The notes under the pieces: model-generated | What the model was told of the DNA's origin: nothing | Seen by the model: only the letters and a program-made list of their open reading frames with translations | Databases searched by the model: none | Source of the DNA: Tachypleus tridentatus | Lineage: Eukaryota; Arthropoda; Merostomata; Xiphosura; Limulidae | Direction: 5' to 3' | DNA: 64,000 nucleotides | Assembly: GCF_004210375.1 (NCBI RefSeq) | Contig: NC_134829.1 | Location: 28,102,034 to 28,166,033 of the forward strand | Program-made: the position numbers and the translations under genes | Part shown: piece by piece, positions 44,268-55,669 of the stretch | Numbering within the stretch: the first letter of the stretch is position 1 | Layout of the letters: each line of letters opens with the position of its first letter

Positions 44268-44395
44268 AAACAAAATATTAGGCGCAAAACTACACTGCGA
44301 GCGATCTGTGTTGTGCCAACCACAAGTATCAAAAACCCACTTTTTAACGTTGTAAATCTTTAAACTTACCACTAAGCCAATAAGAAGCGTGTGTT
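44268..44395 (-). repeat. SINE-C
   Basis: TAGGCGCAAAACTACACTGC, GTGCCAACCACAAGTATC, AAAAACCCACTTTTTAACG and CTTACCACTAAGCC in the SINE-C order. Confidence 0.75.
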
Positions 44396-44806
44396 TAGTT
44401 TTTTATGTTGTTTTGAATTAATAACATTAAAAACAAACAACTATATTTAGTCATATATTAAGGTCACCCAAAATCAACGCATCGAAATAATGCTTTCTGT
44501 ACTTTTTGTTACAATGTTAGGAAATAACATCTATGATAAAACACACTGTACCATGTTATGGTATAAGAACGCAATAATTATACCGCCTGCAGATAATTTG
44601 ATTATATATATATATGTTTATGTTCTCAATATATAATTAGATGGTAATAGCGTAAGTGCAAACAGCAAAAAACTTAAAACAGTGACGCGAAACAATTTCA
44701 TTCTAAGTCAGTGAATATAATAAATTATTTTTTTGTGTAGAATCTGTAGAAACTCTCTGTAAATTAACAAACGATAGCACGCGAACGTTCTTCGTAAATT
44801 TGTTTT
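44396..44806. other. Unassigned AT-rich DNA
   Basis: A short (TA)n at about 44604-44615; nothing else recognised. Confidence 0.4.
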
Positions 44807-44820
44807 GCTGAACTAAAATA

Positions 44821-45025
44821 GTTTGTTTGTTTGTTTGTTTTTTGAATTTCGCACAAAGCTACTCGAGGGCTATCTGTGCTAGCCGTCCCTAATTTAGCAA
44901 GGTAAGACTAGAGGAAAGACAGCTAGTCATCACCACCCACCACCAACTCTTGAGCTACTCTTTTACCAACGAATAGTTGGATTGAAACGACCCCACAGCT
45001 GAAAGGGCGAGCATGTTTGGCGCGA
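44821..45025 (-). repeat. SINE-A, head truncated, with target duplication
   Basis: TTTGTTTGTTTGTTTTTTG to GTTTGGCGCGACG; the tRNA head is absent. GCTGAACTAAAATA and GCCGAACTGAAATA flank it, so the truncation happened on insertion. Confidence 0.92.
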
Positions 45026-45039
45026 CGGCCGAACTGAAA

Positions 45040-45303
45040 TAAACGAAAAAATATTGTTTGAATTTATACTTAAATAACACGTTTTTTTACATTAAATATC
45101 TTTACAATAGTTTATATTGAATAAGAATTCAGTTTAATTATAATAAAATTGTGTATCCGGAAATGTGCCTGAGAGGAAATGTTAAGTTGCTGCTGTGATA
45201 ACTCCTTTAAAAGGATTTTGGACGGAAACTGCAGTTCGATGCTGGTGAAATCAGAGTTCACCCAAAGGAAAATGTCGTATTACATCTTTACAATTTTTTC
45301 CGT
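45040..45303. other. Unassigned DNA
   Basis: Nothing recognised. Confidence 0.4.
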
Positions 45304-45512
45304 TCCCCGCTGGTACAACGGGTTTTACAACTCTAAAATCAGTGGTTTAATTCCCTCCGTGTGTGTGTGTGCGTGCGTGCGTGTGTGTGAATCGAACCCC
45401 TGATGTTAGCGTTGTAAATCTGGAGACTTACCGCTGTACTAGCGAGGGGCTCCCCTAGGTGAACTCAACAGATTGCCCCATGTGGCTTTGCTCTAAGAAA
45501 ACACACACAATT
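45304..45512 (+). repeat. SINE-B containing an inverted SINE-B
   Basis: The outer copy runs CCGCTGGTACAACGGG, GTGGTTTAATTCCC and, after an interruption, GGTGAACTCAACAG and GCTCTAAGAAAACACAC. The inner copy (about 45357-45450) is reversed: GAATCGAACCCCTGATG, then CTTACCGCTGTACTAGCG. The inner copy is preceded by a GT/GC run derived from its CA tail. Confidence 0.88.
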
Positions 45513-45759
45513 CTTTTGAAGCGAGTCTACAGCAAATGGAAAATTCGGCTCAATTATGGAGACATTACTGAGTTTAATAGCCAAGCCACATTGACTTAAA
45601 TTTACACGTTTTTTTCAAACAAAATTGATTAAAATAGAATATATAACGATTCGGATCTAACGAAGTTTGATCATGTTGACTTTTAATGTTGGATTGTCAT
45701 GATCCCTTTAACCAGTCTTCTACTGATTCGGATTTCCAGTTTGATATTTAAGATATAAT
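45513..45759. other. Unassigned DNA
   Basis: Nothing recognised. Confidence 0.4.
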
Positions 45760-45895
45760 AGAGTTTTTGTTGTTTGCAATTGAGCACAAAACTGCACAAA
45801 GAGCTATCTGTTCTCTGCCCACCAGGGATATCGAAACCCGGTTTTTAGCATTGTAAGTTTGCAGACGTATTGCTGTGCCACTAGAGAGGCTATCA
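45760..45895 (-). repeat. SINE-C, best-preserved copy
   Basis: CAATTGAGCACAAAACTGC, GAGCTATCTGTTCTCTGCCC, GGGATATCGAAACCCGG, TTTTTAGCATTGTAAG and ATTGCTGTGCCACTAGAG; useful as the reference for the family in this window. Confidence 0.85.
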
Positions 45896-46399
45896 CATTG
45901 GTAAAGAAAATGTTAGGATAAAAATGCGTATTTTATGATAAAATAATAAGTTACGAATCTTAGCAGTAGCTTCAGAGTTTACTAAGAGATTACGTCACTT
46001 CCTTTTCAGAAGCGAGCGGGTTTAGTGGTTAATGTAATTGTAAGTGTGATAGACAATTCCGTTGTTCAATCACGATTAGCCGCTTCAGGCAGTAGGTGCC
46101 GACGACTGGCTACATTTCTCTCTGGTCAGTACTTTGAAATGAGGAGCCTCTGGGCTGTTTATTTAGCCACTGTTTGCCTAAGATGTAGTTCAGGTGAACT
46201 ATAACTAAAAAATAAACTTTGATATTAAAACTTAATATTTTATTGTAATATTACCACTAACCACTGTACATTCCGATCAAACCATAGAAGCATTAACTCG
46301 ATTACACACTTCCGCTATAAGACACTTCTGAACATCTAAAGAGCGACAAGAAAGACTAGATAAAAGACACGAGCTTCTCGTCCACCACCGAACAAACAT
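45896..46399. other. Unassigned DNA
   Basis: Nothing recognised. Confidence 0.4.
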
Positions 46400-46565
46400 C
46401 CCCTTTTCAGTTGTGGGGTTGTTATTAATATTTGTTGGTAAAATGGTAGTCCAAAAATTGGCAATTGATGATGTTGATTAACTACCTTCTCTCTAGTCTA
46501 CCACATAAAAAATAGAAGGTGCTAGAGCAAAGAACTCTCCACTGTTTTGTGCGAAAATTCAACAA
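46400..46565 (+). repeat. SINE-A, decayed body
   Basis: CCCCTTTTCAGTTGTGGGG, TTTGTTGGTAAAATGG, AGTCCAAAAATTGGCAATTG and TTTGTGCGAAAATTCAAC in order. Confidence 0.7.
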
Positions 46566-47127
46566 CATAAGTTTCTTAGAAACGAGAAACGAATTTTTCG
46601 GAGACGTTTTCAACATTTCAAATTACTCGGAGCAATTTTCTTTCGTGGCATATCCGTGCTGACGAGCTATAGATATAGAAATCCATAAGTTTATTTGGAT
46701 TACTTTGAATACCTACAACATGAAAGACCCATCGGTGAGTTGTCCTGATTGCATCACCTTTAACTACATCACTGGCGTTTTTTAATTCGTTGTAAAAAAA
46801 TATTTTTTTAAACTTTGTTGTTCACTTAAGTTCTTCGTTATATGTATGAGAATAGGAACAAATTCCAAACCATGGATATCGTGATTATAACCACTTTAGA
46901 TGTGGAATCTAACAAAAACTATTCTGATTCTAAATCTTGGAAACCTATAGGAATACCATCCATTCGAAATAGAATAAAAAAATGTGTAGCTAAGTTCATA
47001 TCGTACCAGTTTAAATTACCATTTCAGGTTTATGTACGCCGATACACAATTTTTGTAAGTCAGAGTATTTACTGTTCGCGTCCCGTTGTCATAAAAACCA
47101 AACAAATAAAAACATAGAACTCCAAGC
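46566..47127. other. Unassigned DNA with a 91-codon frame
   Basis: 46842-47117 (plus) is open for 91 codons and yields a Lys/Ile/Tyr-rich product with no domain I recognise. Composition matches the surrounding AT-rich DNA, so I do not call it a gene. Confidence 0.35.
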
Positions 47128-47254
47128 TATGTGTGTGTATGTGTGTTTTCTTATAGTAAAGCCACATAGGGCTATCTGATGAGCCCATCGAGGGGAATCG
47201 AACCCCTGATTTTAGCGTTGTAAGTCCGGAGACTTACCGCTGTACTAGCGGGGG
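47128..47254 (-). repeat. SINE-B, complete
   Basis: GTGTTTTCTTATAGTAAAGC, GGGGAATCGAACCCC, GATTTTAGCGTTGTAAGTCC and CTTACCGCTGTACTAGCGGG. The close pairing of its boxes suggests a young copy. Confidence 0.95.
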
Positions 47255-47261
47255 GGCAAGC

Positions 47262-47560
47262 TATGGGGGTACTAAAAGTGACAGTCAAACTCCACTATTC
47301 AGATATATAAGAGTAGCCAAACATTTGACGGTGGACATTGGTGACTAAAGCTGCCTTTTCTCTTGTTTATCAGTAAAATTAGGAGTGGCTGTGCGCAGCC
47401 TTTGTGTGAAAAACCTAAAAAAAAAAGAAGACATGATTCATAATATGAAAACATTAGAGTTAGAGGGATAATCGTTTAGTTTGTCCATCTATCCAGACAA
47501 GAGTAGCCGAGCATTTGGTGATGGATGTTAGTGAAAATCTAGTCAGACAAGTACGTAAAG
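47262..47560 (+). repeat. SINE-A-like, decayed, with a second partial copy
   Basis: 47262-47425 retains AGAGTAGCCAAACATTTGAC, GGTGACTAAAGCTGCC and CCTTTGTGTGAAAA. 47490-47555 repeats part of it (ACAAGAGTAGCCGAGCATTTG). Confidence 0.6.
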
Positions 47561-47901
47561 GAAATTTGTAGAAGTATGCATACTTCCCCCCTCCCAGTGT
47601 TTTCTTTTCTTTATATTTATTATTTTCTGAAACAGGAACATTTCAAGATACAAGCTATAATGAGGAAATGTATTTGTTTTTTTTTGTTATTTAAACTTAC
47701 ACGTGTTCAGTCAAAACATAAATCTAACAAGTGATAAGAACTCTGTATTGTTATGAAGAGAAAGTAAACCAGAAAGGATTAGTTATTAAGGTTTGCTTTA
47801 ATGCAAGAAAGACTGTAATCAGTATTTTTATAATTAAATAAAACAGTGTAATGTTAAAAATTGTATAAGTTAATGTCATTAAGCAAAAAGAAAAATATTT
47901 T
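47561..47901. other. Unassigned AT-rich DNA
   Basis: Nothing recognised. Confidence 0.4.
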
Positions 47902-47915
47902 CATAGAATATATAG

Positions 47916-47998
47916 TGTGTTTTTCGTATAGCAAAGCCACAAAGGGCTATCTGCTGAGCTCACCGAGGGGAATCGAACCCCTGATTTTAGCGTTGTAA
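47916..47998 (-). repeat. SINE-B, 5' truncated, clean target duplication
   Basis: GTAGCAAAGCC-type tail, GGGGAATCGAACCCC and GATTTTAGCGTTGTAA, stopping within the anticodon arm. Perfect 14-bp duplication CATAGAATATATAG at 47902-47915 and 47999-48012. Confidence 0.95.
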
Positions 47999-48029
47999 CA
48001 TAGAATATATAGAAAGCGTTCTTTTATCC

Positions 48030-48152
48030 AAAATTACTTCGTTGAAACAGTGTTAAGTCTTCGGATTTATAACGCTAAAATCGGTTATTCGATTCCCGTC
48101 GGTTGACACAGTAGATAGCCCGGCATTACTTTGCTATAAGAAAAACACACAC
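48030..48152 (+). repeat. SINE-B, complete but diverged
   Basis: GTTAAGTCTTCGGATTTATAAC, GGTTATTCGATTCCCGTCGG and GGCATTACTTTGCTATAAG, 20 bp downstream of the previous copy and in the opposite orientation. Confidence 0.85.
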
Positions 48153-48690
48153 TTATCAAAAAATATTCAAATATTCTGGAGGTATATTGTTGTTGTTTTT
48201 TGTCACATACAACAGTTCAGCTTATAATAGTTGAACTCTCAACTGGTCATGATACGAGACTTGTTACCTTTGAGAAGCATATGTTTCTCTTCTCTTTTGC
48301 GACTTGAACGTATCATCAACTTGTGGATAGTTTTATGCTAACGGATAGGTTATTTTGTTGTTTATCCACTCTATCTAGACTGTTTTTCCGGAATGGTGAT
48401 TTTTTGAAAGAAATTAGCGAAGATCTAAGAAAACCTGTTTTTTCAATAAACGTTTTCTGTTAAACCAGTTTCAATAGTGTAGAAGTCATCAAAATAACAA
48501 ATATTTAGAAAGAAATTATTAGTACTATATGCGAAAAATTATTTCGAATTCAGCATGTCAATAACGTAGAAAAACTTACTCAAATGATTCTGTGTGATAT
48601 AACAATCAACAATGATGACTGTGGAGTTGAATTACTTGGTCTTAAAAAACGCAAACTCATATATAGGAGAGATAAGCTGAATACTCGTCA
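48153..48690. other. Unassigned AT-rich DNA
   Basis: Nothing recognised; the 60-codon frame at 48584-48766 ends inside the next SINE. Confidence 0.4.
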
Positions 48691-48956
48691 TATGGTTTGT
48701 TTTGGAATTTCGCGCAAAGCTACACGAGGGCTATCTGCACTAACCATCCCTAATTTAGCAGTGTAAGACTAGAGGGAAGGCAGCTAGTCATCACCACCCA
48801 CCGCCAACTCTTGGGCTACTCTTTTACCAACGAAAAGTGGGATTGACCGTCACATTATACACCCGCACGGCTGGGAGGGCGAGCATGTTTAGCGCGACGC
48901 GGGTGCGAACCCGCGACCCTCGGATTACGAGTCGCACGCCTTACGCGCTAGGCCAT
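48691..48956 (-). repeat. SINE-A, GTGCG subfamily
   Basis: TATGGTTTGTTTTGGAATTTC to GCGCTAGGCCATGC; the last bases of the head (CGGGCC) are lost. Confidence 0.95.
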
Positions 48957-49428
48957 GCTATTATCACGTATGATAAAGTTTTTCAGTGTTCGTAATGATT
49001 CATTTTTATTAAGATTTTTAAAAGAAGTAATGTGTTAATCTATTATGAAGTCTGTCTGACAACATGGGTATATTTGTGTAATTATGTGGCAGTGCAGTGT
49101 TTGTATTTCGAGGACCTCTGTATCTTTTAATAATTACCAAATAGATGTGATAACAATGTGTTCCATAGGAGAACTTGAGTTTCTTTTTTCAACTTTGCCT
49201 CTCTTGGCCAGCATGTATTCTGAGCAGTACCTATAGCACAGTATCCAAACCACTATTTAACATTTATACAGCCAGTGGAACCATTTCTATAAACTGGGTA
49301 TTGGGTATAAAACTTCTTGTTGTCCAATAATTTTAAGATCATGTAATGCAAATAAATTCATTTTCCTATAGCCTAGAGAATGACTAGGTGAAAACATCTA
49401 GTAATTGTCTTTGCTATGGGTAAAGGTG
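48957..49428. other. Unassigned DNA
   Basis: Nothing recognised. Confidence 0.4.
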
Positions 49429-49515
49429 TATGTACAAAGTTTACATGAGGTATGTACAAAGTTTACATGAGGTATGTACAAAGTTTACATGAGGTATGTA
49501 CCAAGTTTACATGAG
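49429..49515. repeat. 22-bp tandem repeat, four units
   Basis: GTATGTACAAAGTTTACATGAG is repeated four times almost perfectly (quoted as GTATGTACAAAG plus TTTACATGAG). Confidence 0.95.
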
Positions 49516-49586
49516 TATCTCTTCTTACAACTCTATTTCTTATACAGTTTTCCAAGGGTGAAATCTTCTGCATCATATTTGTGGAT

Positions 49587-49668
49587 TGTAGTTGTGATAT
49601 ACTCATATTATAGTTGTGATATACTCATATTATAGTTGTGATATACTAATATCATAGTTGTGATATTT
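49587..49668. repeat. Second 22-bp tandem repeat, about 3.7 units
   Basis: The unit TAGTTGTGATATACTCATAT plus TA is repeated with one or two substitutions. Same period as the neighbouring array but unrelated sequence. Confidence 0.95.
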
Positions 49669-50476
49669 TCATTTTCCCTGATTGTTCTTTATATGTTTGG
49701 GTAGAAGCCGCAGAATAACAGGAGGATCGTCAGATAATATATTGGAAAACAAAATATGATTTCTTTTAACCGCGAGTGAGTTTGAATGATATAAAAGTAT
49801 TGGACTTGTGCCTAAACACATTGAAACAGTCTTTACTGAAGCGCTTCATAAATATAACCAAGGTTATTAAAGGGCACGTGTATATTACAATCTTTACTAG
49901 AATGCATGCTACAGTTTTCTCTTTATTGTTATAGATCAATATATCTAGTCACGCGTTGCAAATTATGCTATAATACATTCTGTGTTCTATATATTCTGTG
50001 TGTATTCAGTTCTATACAGAGAAAACGTGACATTATATAGACATAAATATATTGTCAGATTATCCTGGAGCGCAGTGCCACCCACTTAATTGAAGAGAAC
50101 TCTCATTATATGTATCAACAAGGGTTGTTATCCACGAGACATCATCTGACGTGCCAGTGAAAAAGTTCACTATTATTATCTGTAGCAGGTGTAATTTTGC
50201 AGTAATCCATTCTGATGAGTAGCACGTAGTAACTGATTTAGTCAGGTGAATAATTATGGAGATGAGAACTTAGTTACTTTTTATAGTAAGCACAAAAAAG
50301 GCTCAATTTACACAAAGGTTTAAAAAAATCGTAGCTTAATTAAGTGAGTAGAAAACATATGACAAGCTTATTCACCACATAATTATACCCGTTTCACACT
50401 AGATTTGATTTCATCAAATGTTCCCTTGGAGATACTTGCTAATCAGTTTTGTTAGAAAGTTATCTATGAGGTACTT
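49669..50476. other. Unassigned DNA
   Basis: Nothing recognised. Confidence 0.4.
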
Positions 50477-50488
50477 CCTTCTAACGGG

Positions 50489-50764
50489 GCCCGGCATGGC
50501 CAGGTGGTTAAGGCACTCGACTCGTAACCCGAGGGCTGCGGGTTTGAATCCTCGTCACACTAAACATGCTCGACCTTTCAACCGTGGGGTCGTTATAATG
50601 TGATAGTCAATACTACTATTCGTTGGTAAAAGAGTAGCCCAAGAGTTGGCGGTGGGTGGTGCTGACTAGCTGCCTTCCCTCTAGTCTTACACTGCTAAAT
50701 TAGGGACGGCTAGTGCAGATAGCCCTCGTGTAGCTTTGCGCGAAATTCAAAACAAACAAACAAA
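50489..50764 (+). repeat. SINE-A, complete
   Basis: GGCCCGGCATGGCCAGGTGG to GCGCGAAATTCAAAACAAAC. Flanking 12-bp duplication CCTTCTAACGGG / CCTTCTAATGGG. Confidence 0.97.
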
Positions 50765-50776
50765 CCTTCTAATGGG

Positions 50777-52184
50777 CTTATGTGTCACTGAGGCAACTCT
50801 CAGTTTCATCACAGCTTTATGTTCATAGTCAGAAAAAATACAAACAGATAATTTATTATCTTGAAAGAAAATCCATCTGCATTTCCGTGCTCCTTGCACA
50901 AGTAATGGATATGCAATGGTTGTTCAGGAAGTACAATAACGGTTATTGTATTGTTGGTCGATACATGATTTGCACTTCTCTGATATTTTTTGAAACTTTG
51001 GAATATGGTCACACAAAAAATTTACGTCAAGAAAAGCCCACACTCTCTATACATACAAAGCACACATATTAAGTTTTATAATCCTCAAACGACAACACAG
51101 GATATTTGAAATTCACAAAACTTCGTGAACAACTTTAATGTGAGTGAGCTAAGTCTTATTGGATATTAAAATAACAGCAGTCGAAAATTCTGATGAATTT
51201 TCCTAGAAACATTTCGAAGCGAAACGGTAGTACTACCCCATTTATTTCGATTTGTAAGTCCTAATTGGCCGAAGTAGAAATGATAGGATTTTGTAGAGTA
51301 CTTTTTGTTTATTCTAAATCTAATCAGTTCCACACAACACAGTCAAGAAAACTGTTAAATAACATTGGTTACTAAAGCGTGATTCATGTTTTTTGTTCAT
51401 TTAATTATCTATATCACAAATGAAATGATGATTTTTACTCTGCGTAGTAAACATCGGAGAAACTGATAAATCTAAATGCAAACTTATATCCATATTTGTA
51501 GTTTCAAAATGAGGCTCACGTGATTCATTTCCCGTAACTGTTCAACCGAGTACACTATGTAACAGGATAGTATCGATAAGAAAATTTAAGAATTACTTAA
51601 AAATAAAAGTCTTCAAAATGCTTTTATTTATTGTACAGAGACTCAACAATGATTCCAAGCAAGAAAAAAAAACACGTAGAAATGTTACGAGAAGGACTTT
51701 CCTAATCACACCACTTCGACGCCCATTTCAAAACGTTAAAGATTATTTCGTCTACTTGTATACTTCAAACATTTTATACTGTTATATTTAATTTTTAATT
51801 TTATGAATCATGCAGAAATTAAATGATCTAACTTGTGAAAGGAATGGTTTACAGAAAGTAGCAGCGGGTGATTTAACTGAACTAATTACAATCATTCTTT
51901 TCAGATATTCTGTAATTTATTAAATAAAGAATGACAGAGTTTTACATAAAAAAAATTGCCTTAACTTGGCTGAATTAACTGCCCTTTGAAACTGAGTCTG
52001 GGAAACATCTTCTTTTGATTCGTACTCAGACAGATCAGAAGATTTACTGTTTACATTTTTTGATAACGGTTCCAACTGGTACAGTTAAACATTGTACTCT
52101 GCCGTATTTAGTTAATCGCCTCTGGCGTTTTCTAAGTCAATACATTTGAAAACGATTGTAAATAAATTTAAATTACGGCTGGGT
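50777..52184. other. Unassigned DNA, largest SINE-free stretch
   Basis: Two overlapping frames at 50782-51072 (plus, 96 codons) and 50809-51012 (minus) show no domain. An A-run lies at 51664. No gene could be supported. Confidence 0.4.
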
Positions 52185-52310
52185 GTGTTTGTTTATTTGA
52201 AGTTTATTACAAAATGGGCTATCTGTATTCTGACTACTACGGGTATAGAACCCGATTTATAGCGTTGTTAGTCCGCAGACATGCTGCTGTTAAACTGTAA
52301 GATGATGGCT
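52185..52310 (-). repeat. SINE-C
   Basis: TTTGTTTATTTGAAGTTTATTAC, GGGCTATCTGTATTCTG, GGGTATAGAACCCG and GTCCGCAGACATGCTGCTG in order. Confidence 0.75.
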
Positions 52311-52954
52311 GGGTATAGTATTATATGTAACATTTAATTAGCCCACTTTATTATCAATGCACGTCAATAAACTTGGTGTTGAAATGTAGTTCATAATTCA
52401 TATCTTTATCTTATTTAAGTTTTAGTTTATTAATTTCAAATGTGAATACTTAAAAAAAATAGATTTATTTCAAATTTTATATCACGTGACACTTCTTCGC
52501 TCCAATTTCTTCAATAATAAACTTTTGTAGTTTCCGTGCAATTGAAAACACAAACACGATACAGCTGTTTGATTTCGGCGGCCTTGGAATAAAAGTTCTC
52601 AGTCGTAACTTCTTAATGTGTAAACTTAATAATCCAGCTCGAAGGTCTCAACAGCATCATTAAACCTTGTTAAAGTTACTTAAAAAAACAGATGAACAGG
52701 GGCATTCTGCTCTAGTGAGTGACGTAGTTGTTTTATAAAACGTATATTTCAAAGCTGCATGATTTTTGAGACCCATAATTACGAAAAAAAGTAGACTTTT
52801 AACTAGGTAAATATCAAATGCTGTTTTCTTGATAAACTAACAAGCTTCTGCTGTGATTTATTGCTTTTGATGGGGAAGAAACTAGTCCTATACGGGCAGT
52901 AAAACTAGAAGAAAATGTCCACGATAACAAGAAGTCCACTTGAATTACATATGG
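52311..52954. other. Unassigned DNA
   Basis: Nothing recognised. Confidence 0.4.
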
Positions 52955-53065
52955 ATTCTCAAGACGGCTGGTATTAAAACTTTAATTACAATAAAGTATA
53001 GAACAACGTTTTGACCTTCTTAGGTTTGCAAACTCTTTGTTAACCTGAATATGACAACCAATAAA
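52955..53065 (-). repeat. Penelope-like terminal-repeat fragment
   Basis: GACGGCTGGTATTAAAAC, ATAAAGTATAGAACAACG and TTTTGACCTTCTTAGG follow the order of the left arm at 62.1 kb. CTCTTTGTTAACCTGAATATGAC from a second, inverted piece adjoins it. Confidence 0.6.
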
Positions 53066-53220
53066 TACTAAATAAGTTATAAAGCTGTGACTAACTACTG
53101 CAAAATAATGAACATATTTTGACTTGTAACGTTACACACAACGTTACAATAGCGAAATATAAAGTTTTAAATAACACAATCATAAACTACATTACCAACT
53201 TTTATTACATTTCTCTTTGC

Positions 53221-53257
53221 GAGTCGAGCGTCTTAATCACCTGGCTATGTCGGGCCT
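53221..53257 (-). repeat. SINE-A head fragment
   Basis: GAGTCGAGCGTCTTAATCAC and CTGGCTATGTCGGGCC only. Confidence 0.8.
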
Positions 53258-53631
53258 GTAATGAAAGGAACGACCTCAATGCGGCTATGGTTCAAGATTT
53301 CTATTAAATCAGAAGGTGAGGGTCCTGGAGCCTGTCGTTTCGTTAATCATTGTTTGGTTAAGTGAGCTGGGAGGGTCAGATCCTGGACCTCTGCTTCTCT
53401 CCTCAGCTGTTGATTTCGTTTTTGAGTTGTGTGAATGAAGACCACAATAATGTTCACCATCAATAAGAAAAAGGATTTTATTGGTATTTTAGTTTAAAAA
53501 TAAGCTACATTCATAGGATTACATCATAGAGTAGACTTTACTGAAGTAGTTCTTTGTAGACTCAGTTATCAAGTGCTTTGTTTTTCTGTTTGAGCACTCA
53601 TGACATTTTTACGAAAGAAAAACATGACCCT
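53258..53631. other. Unassigned DNA
   Basis: Nothing recognised. Confidence 0.4.
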
Positions 53632-53728
53632 CGCGGCATGTCTTCAGATTTTACAACGTTAAAATCAAGAGTTTGATTCCTCTTAGTGGATACAACGGAT
53701 AGCCTGGTATGGCATTGCTGTATGGAAA
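53632..53728 (+). repeat. SINE-B, decayed
   Basis: TCTTCAGATTTTACAACG, AGAGTTTGATTCCTCTTAGTGG and GGTATGGCATTGCTGTATGG (blocks). Confidence 0.75.
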
Positions 53729-54251
53729 AATATGTAAATTAAACCAAATTTTTTTAAAGTTTGTATTTGATTGTTATATATATTTAAAACTTACGTCTTT
53801 GTATTTTTTTATTGAGCAAATTTGAAACTTTTACCTTTTTGTTTGCAGTTCTTATTGGTTAAATATGAAACATGTCACTTTTGTGGACATTTAAATTGAT
53901 TTATTTATTGCTCAGCTATTACTGCCTAGTTGTAAAATTATTGTCCACTTGTGGCTGATGATGATCGGTGTGGTAGTTTCCGAGATCCGAGTTTTGGAAA
54001 TATACATTGCAAGCTCCATTATAATAATATAACGTCAGGCACCTAAGCATTTATGAAGGGATTTTAAACCCAGGGTTAATTTTCCTGGAGTAGATATGTT
54101 AATTTCTGCACTATGTTGCGTATACTGTATGTATTACATGTATGCATATTTATTTATTTGCATCAAATGTAAGATAATTGGGGGGGGGGTTGCACAGAAC
54201 TCATACTGTGAGTTTGGTGAGGGCTTAGGTGCAAAATATTAGGAACCATTA
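53729..54251. other. Unassigned AT-rich DNA
   Basis: A run of ten G occurs near 54181; nothing else recognised. Confidence 0.4.
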
Positions 54252-54259
54252 GTCTAATC

Positions 54260-54633
54260 CAGTGATTCTCAAACATTTTAGGCTCGCATATCACTTTTTA
54301 TAATTTTTAAATTACGAACTGAGGCCTAATTTAGAAAAAAAGATTTGAAAAGTAGCAACACAAATCATATTGTTAACACTTATCCATTAATGCAAAAGAT
54401 GCGATTGTGTTTTCTGGAACGATTGAAGAATGTGGCACATTTTTTTGTGAATTTCAAGGGAAGAAAATACTTGTGAGTCTATAACAGTAGAGACTGAGTC
54501 TGTAAGTGGGTAAACAGAGTGTACACGTGGAATGCTCAGATAGGGCTTGTTACAAATTTTATGATTTTTTTCACTTTAATTGTGTCATGTTCCACCGACG
54601 TTAGCACTACATATAACAGTTTGAGAATCTCTG
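54260..54633. mobile_element. hAT-type MITE
   Basis: Left end CAGTGATTCTCAAACATTTT, right end the complement of CAGAGATTCTCAAACTG, both of the hAT CAGTGNTTCTCAAA form. The 8 bp outside each end, GTCTAATC and GTTTAACC, match at six of eight positions, the duplication length expected for hAT. 374 bp, no coding capacity. Confidence 0.7.
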
Positions 54634-54641
54634 GTTTAACC

Positions 54642-55059
54642 CGTACAGTGTAACGAATCTGCCATATCCTCAATTGATGTGCTAATGAACTGCTTAGAAG
54701 ATGGAATATCATGGCTAATGTTTATAACTTGATATAATATCCAATTAAAAGTGAAATTTTGATTAATTACCTGTATATGTAGACAATGAGAAGGTTACAT
54801 AAAGTATGGTATAATGGTAGTAACTCACGAAAGTCGTTGTTCCTGCTTTTATATAATATAGTATATGTGTTTAAGACTGATCTAAGTCTCATGAAATAAC
54901 ATTGGGTTCACGGCCGAAAATGTCATTTACAGCGAATGTTCCAAACTGATAAAACAAAGAAATATAACCTTTGTAAATAAATTAAGGTAATATCAAAAGC
55001 GTAGTATAATAGCCATAGATGTTGCCATACAGATGATTAAAGCTCAAGCTATTACAGTG
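54642..55059. other. Unassigned DNA
   Basis: Nothing recognised. Confidence 0.4.
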
Positions 55060-55160
55060 CTAATTCTAAAGCTTATAACACTAAAAATCGGACTTAGATA
55101 CCCGCGATGGACAGAACATAGATAGCCCATTGTGTAGTTATGTACTTGATAACCAACAAA
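55060..55160 (+). repeat. SINE-C
   Basis: AAAAATCGGACTTAGATACCC, GCGATGGACAGAACATAG and CCCATTGTGTAGTTATGTAC, followed by ACCAACAAATG. Confidence 0.7.
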
Positions 55161-55384
55161 TGTTTCGTGTTGCAAAAAATAATAAAAAGACAAACAGAAA
55201 CTTATCTAATAAATGTGCATACAATTTGATAAATAGTTTTAATGCGTATACGCATCAGTGCGTTTTACTTTAGACTGCTAGTTATTTTACTCATTGTGCG
55301 TGTCAGAACGTCATCAATCAGAGAAACAAGTGCCCCAGAAAAAAAAGGAAGATTAAAAATGGGAAAGATAGGTTATTGTTATTG

Positions 55385-55625
55385 ACATTTCGCGCAAAAG
55401 TATTCGAGGGTTAGCGCTAGATTCCCTGTAAATTTGATCTGATGGACTAAAAGGAAGGGCTTAGTCAATAATACCTTACACCAAATCAGGAGATCCTCTT
55501 GTAAAACCAACAAATGGGTTAGGATTGATGGTCATTCTTAATAAGGTATCTAACGCCCCAAAATGCGGAACAAGATTCGTTTTGAGCAATGGGACTCGAA
55601 CCGCATTTACACAACTACACAGTTG
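55385..55625 (-). repeat. Diverged SINE-A-like element
   Basis: ATTTCGCGCAAAAGTATTCG starts a tail-like block, and GGGACTCGAACCGCATTTAC gives a B-box-like end. The middle matches SINE-A only in short pieces, so this may be an older or separate family. Confidence 0.45.
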
Positions 55626-55669
55626 GATACGTTAAACATTGGCATGCGTTCGACCCGCCAGACGAAAAG

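Noticed and set aside
50489..50570. tRNA gene with CGT (Thr-like) anticodon, here and at every SINE-A head
   Set aside because: The anticodon and acceptor stems do not pair properly, the sequence continues into the same SINE body each time, and copies are dispersed and decayed.
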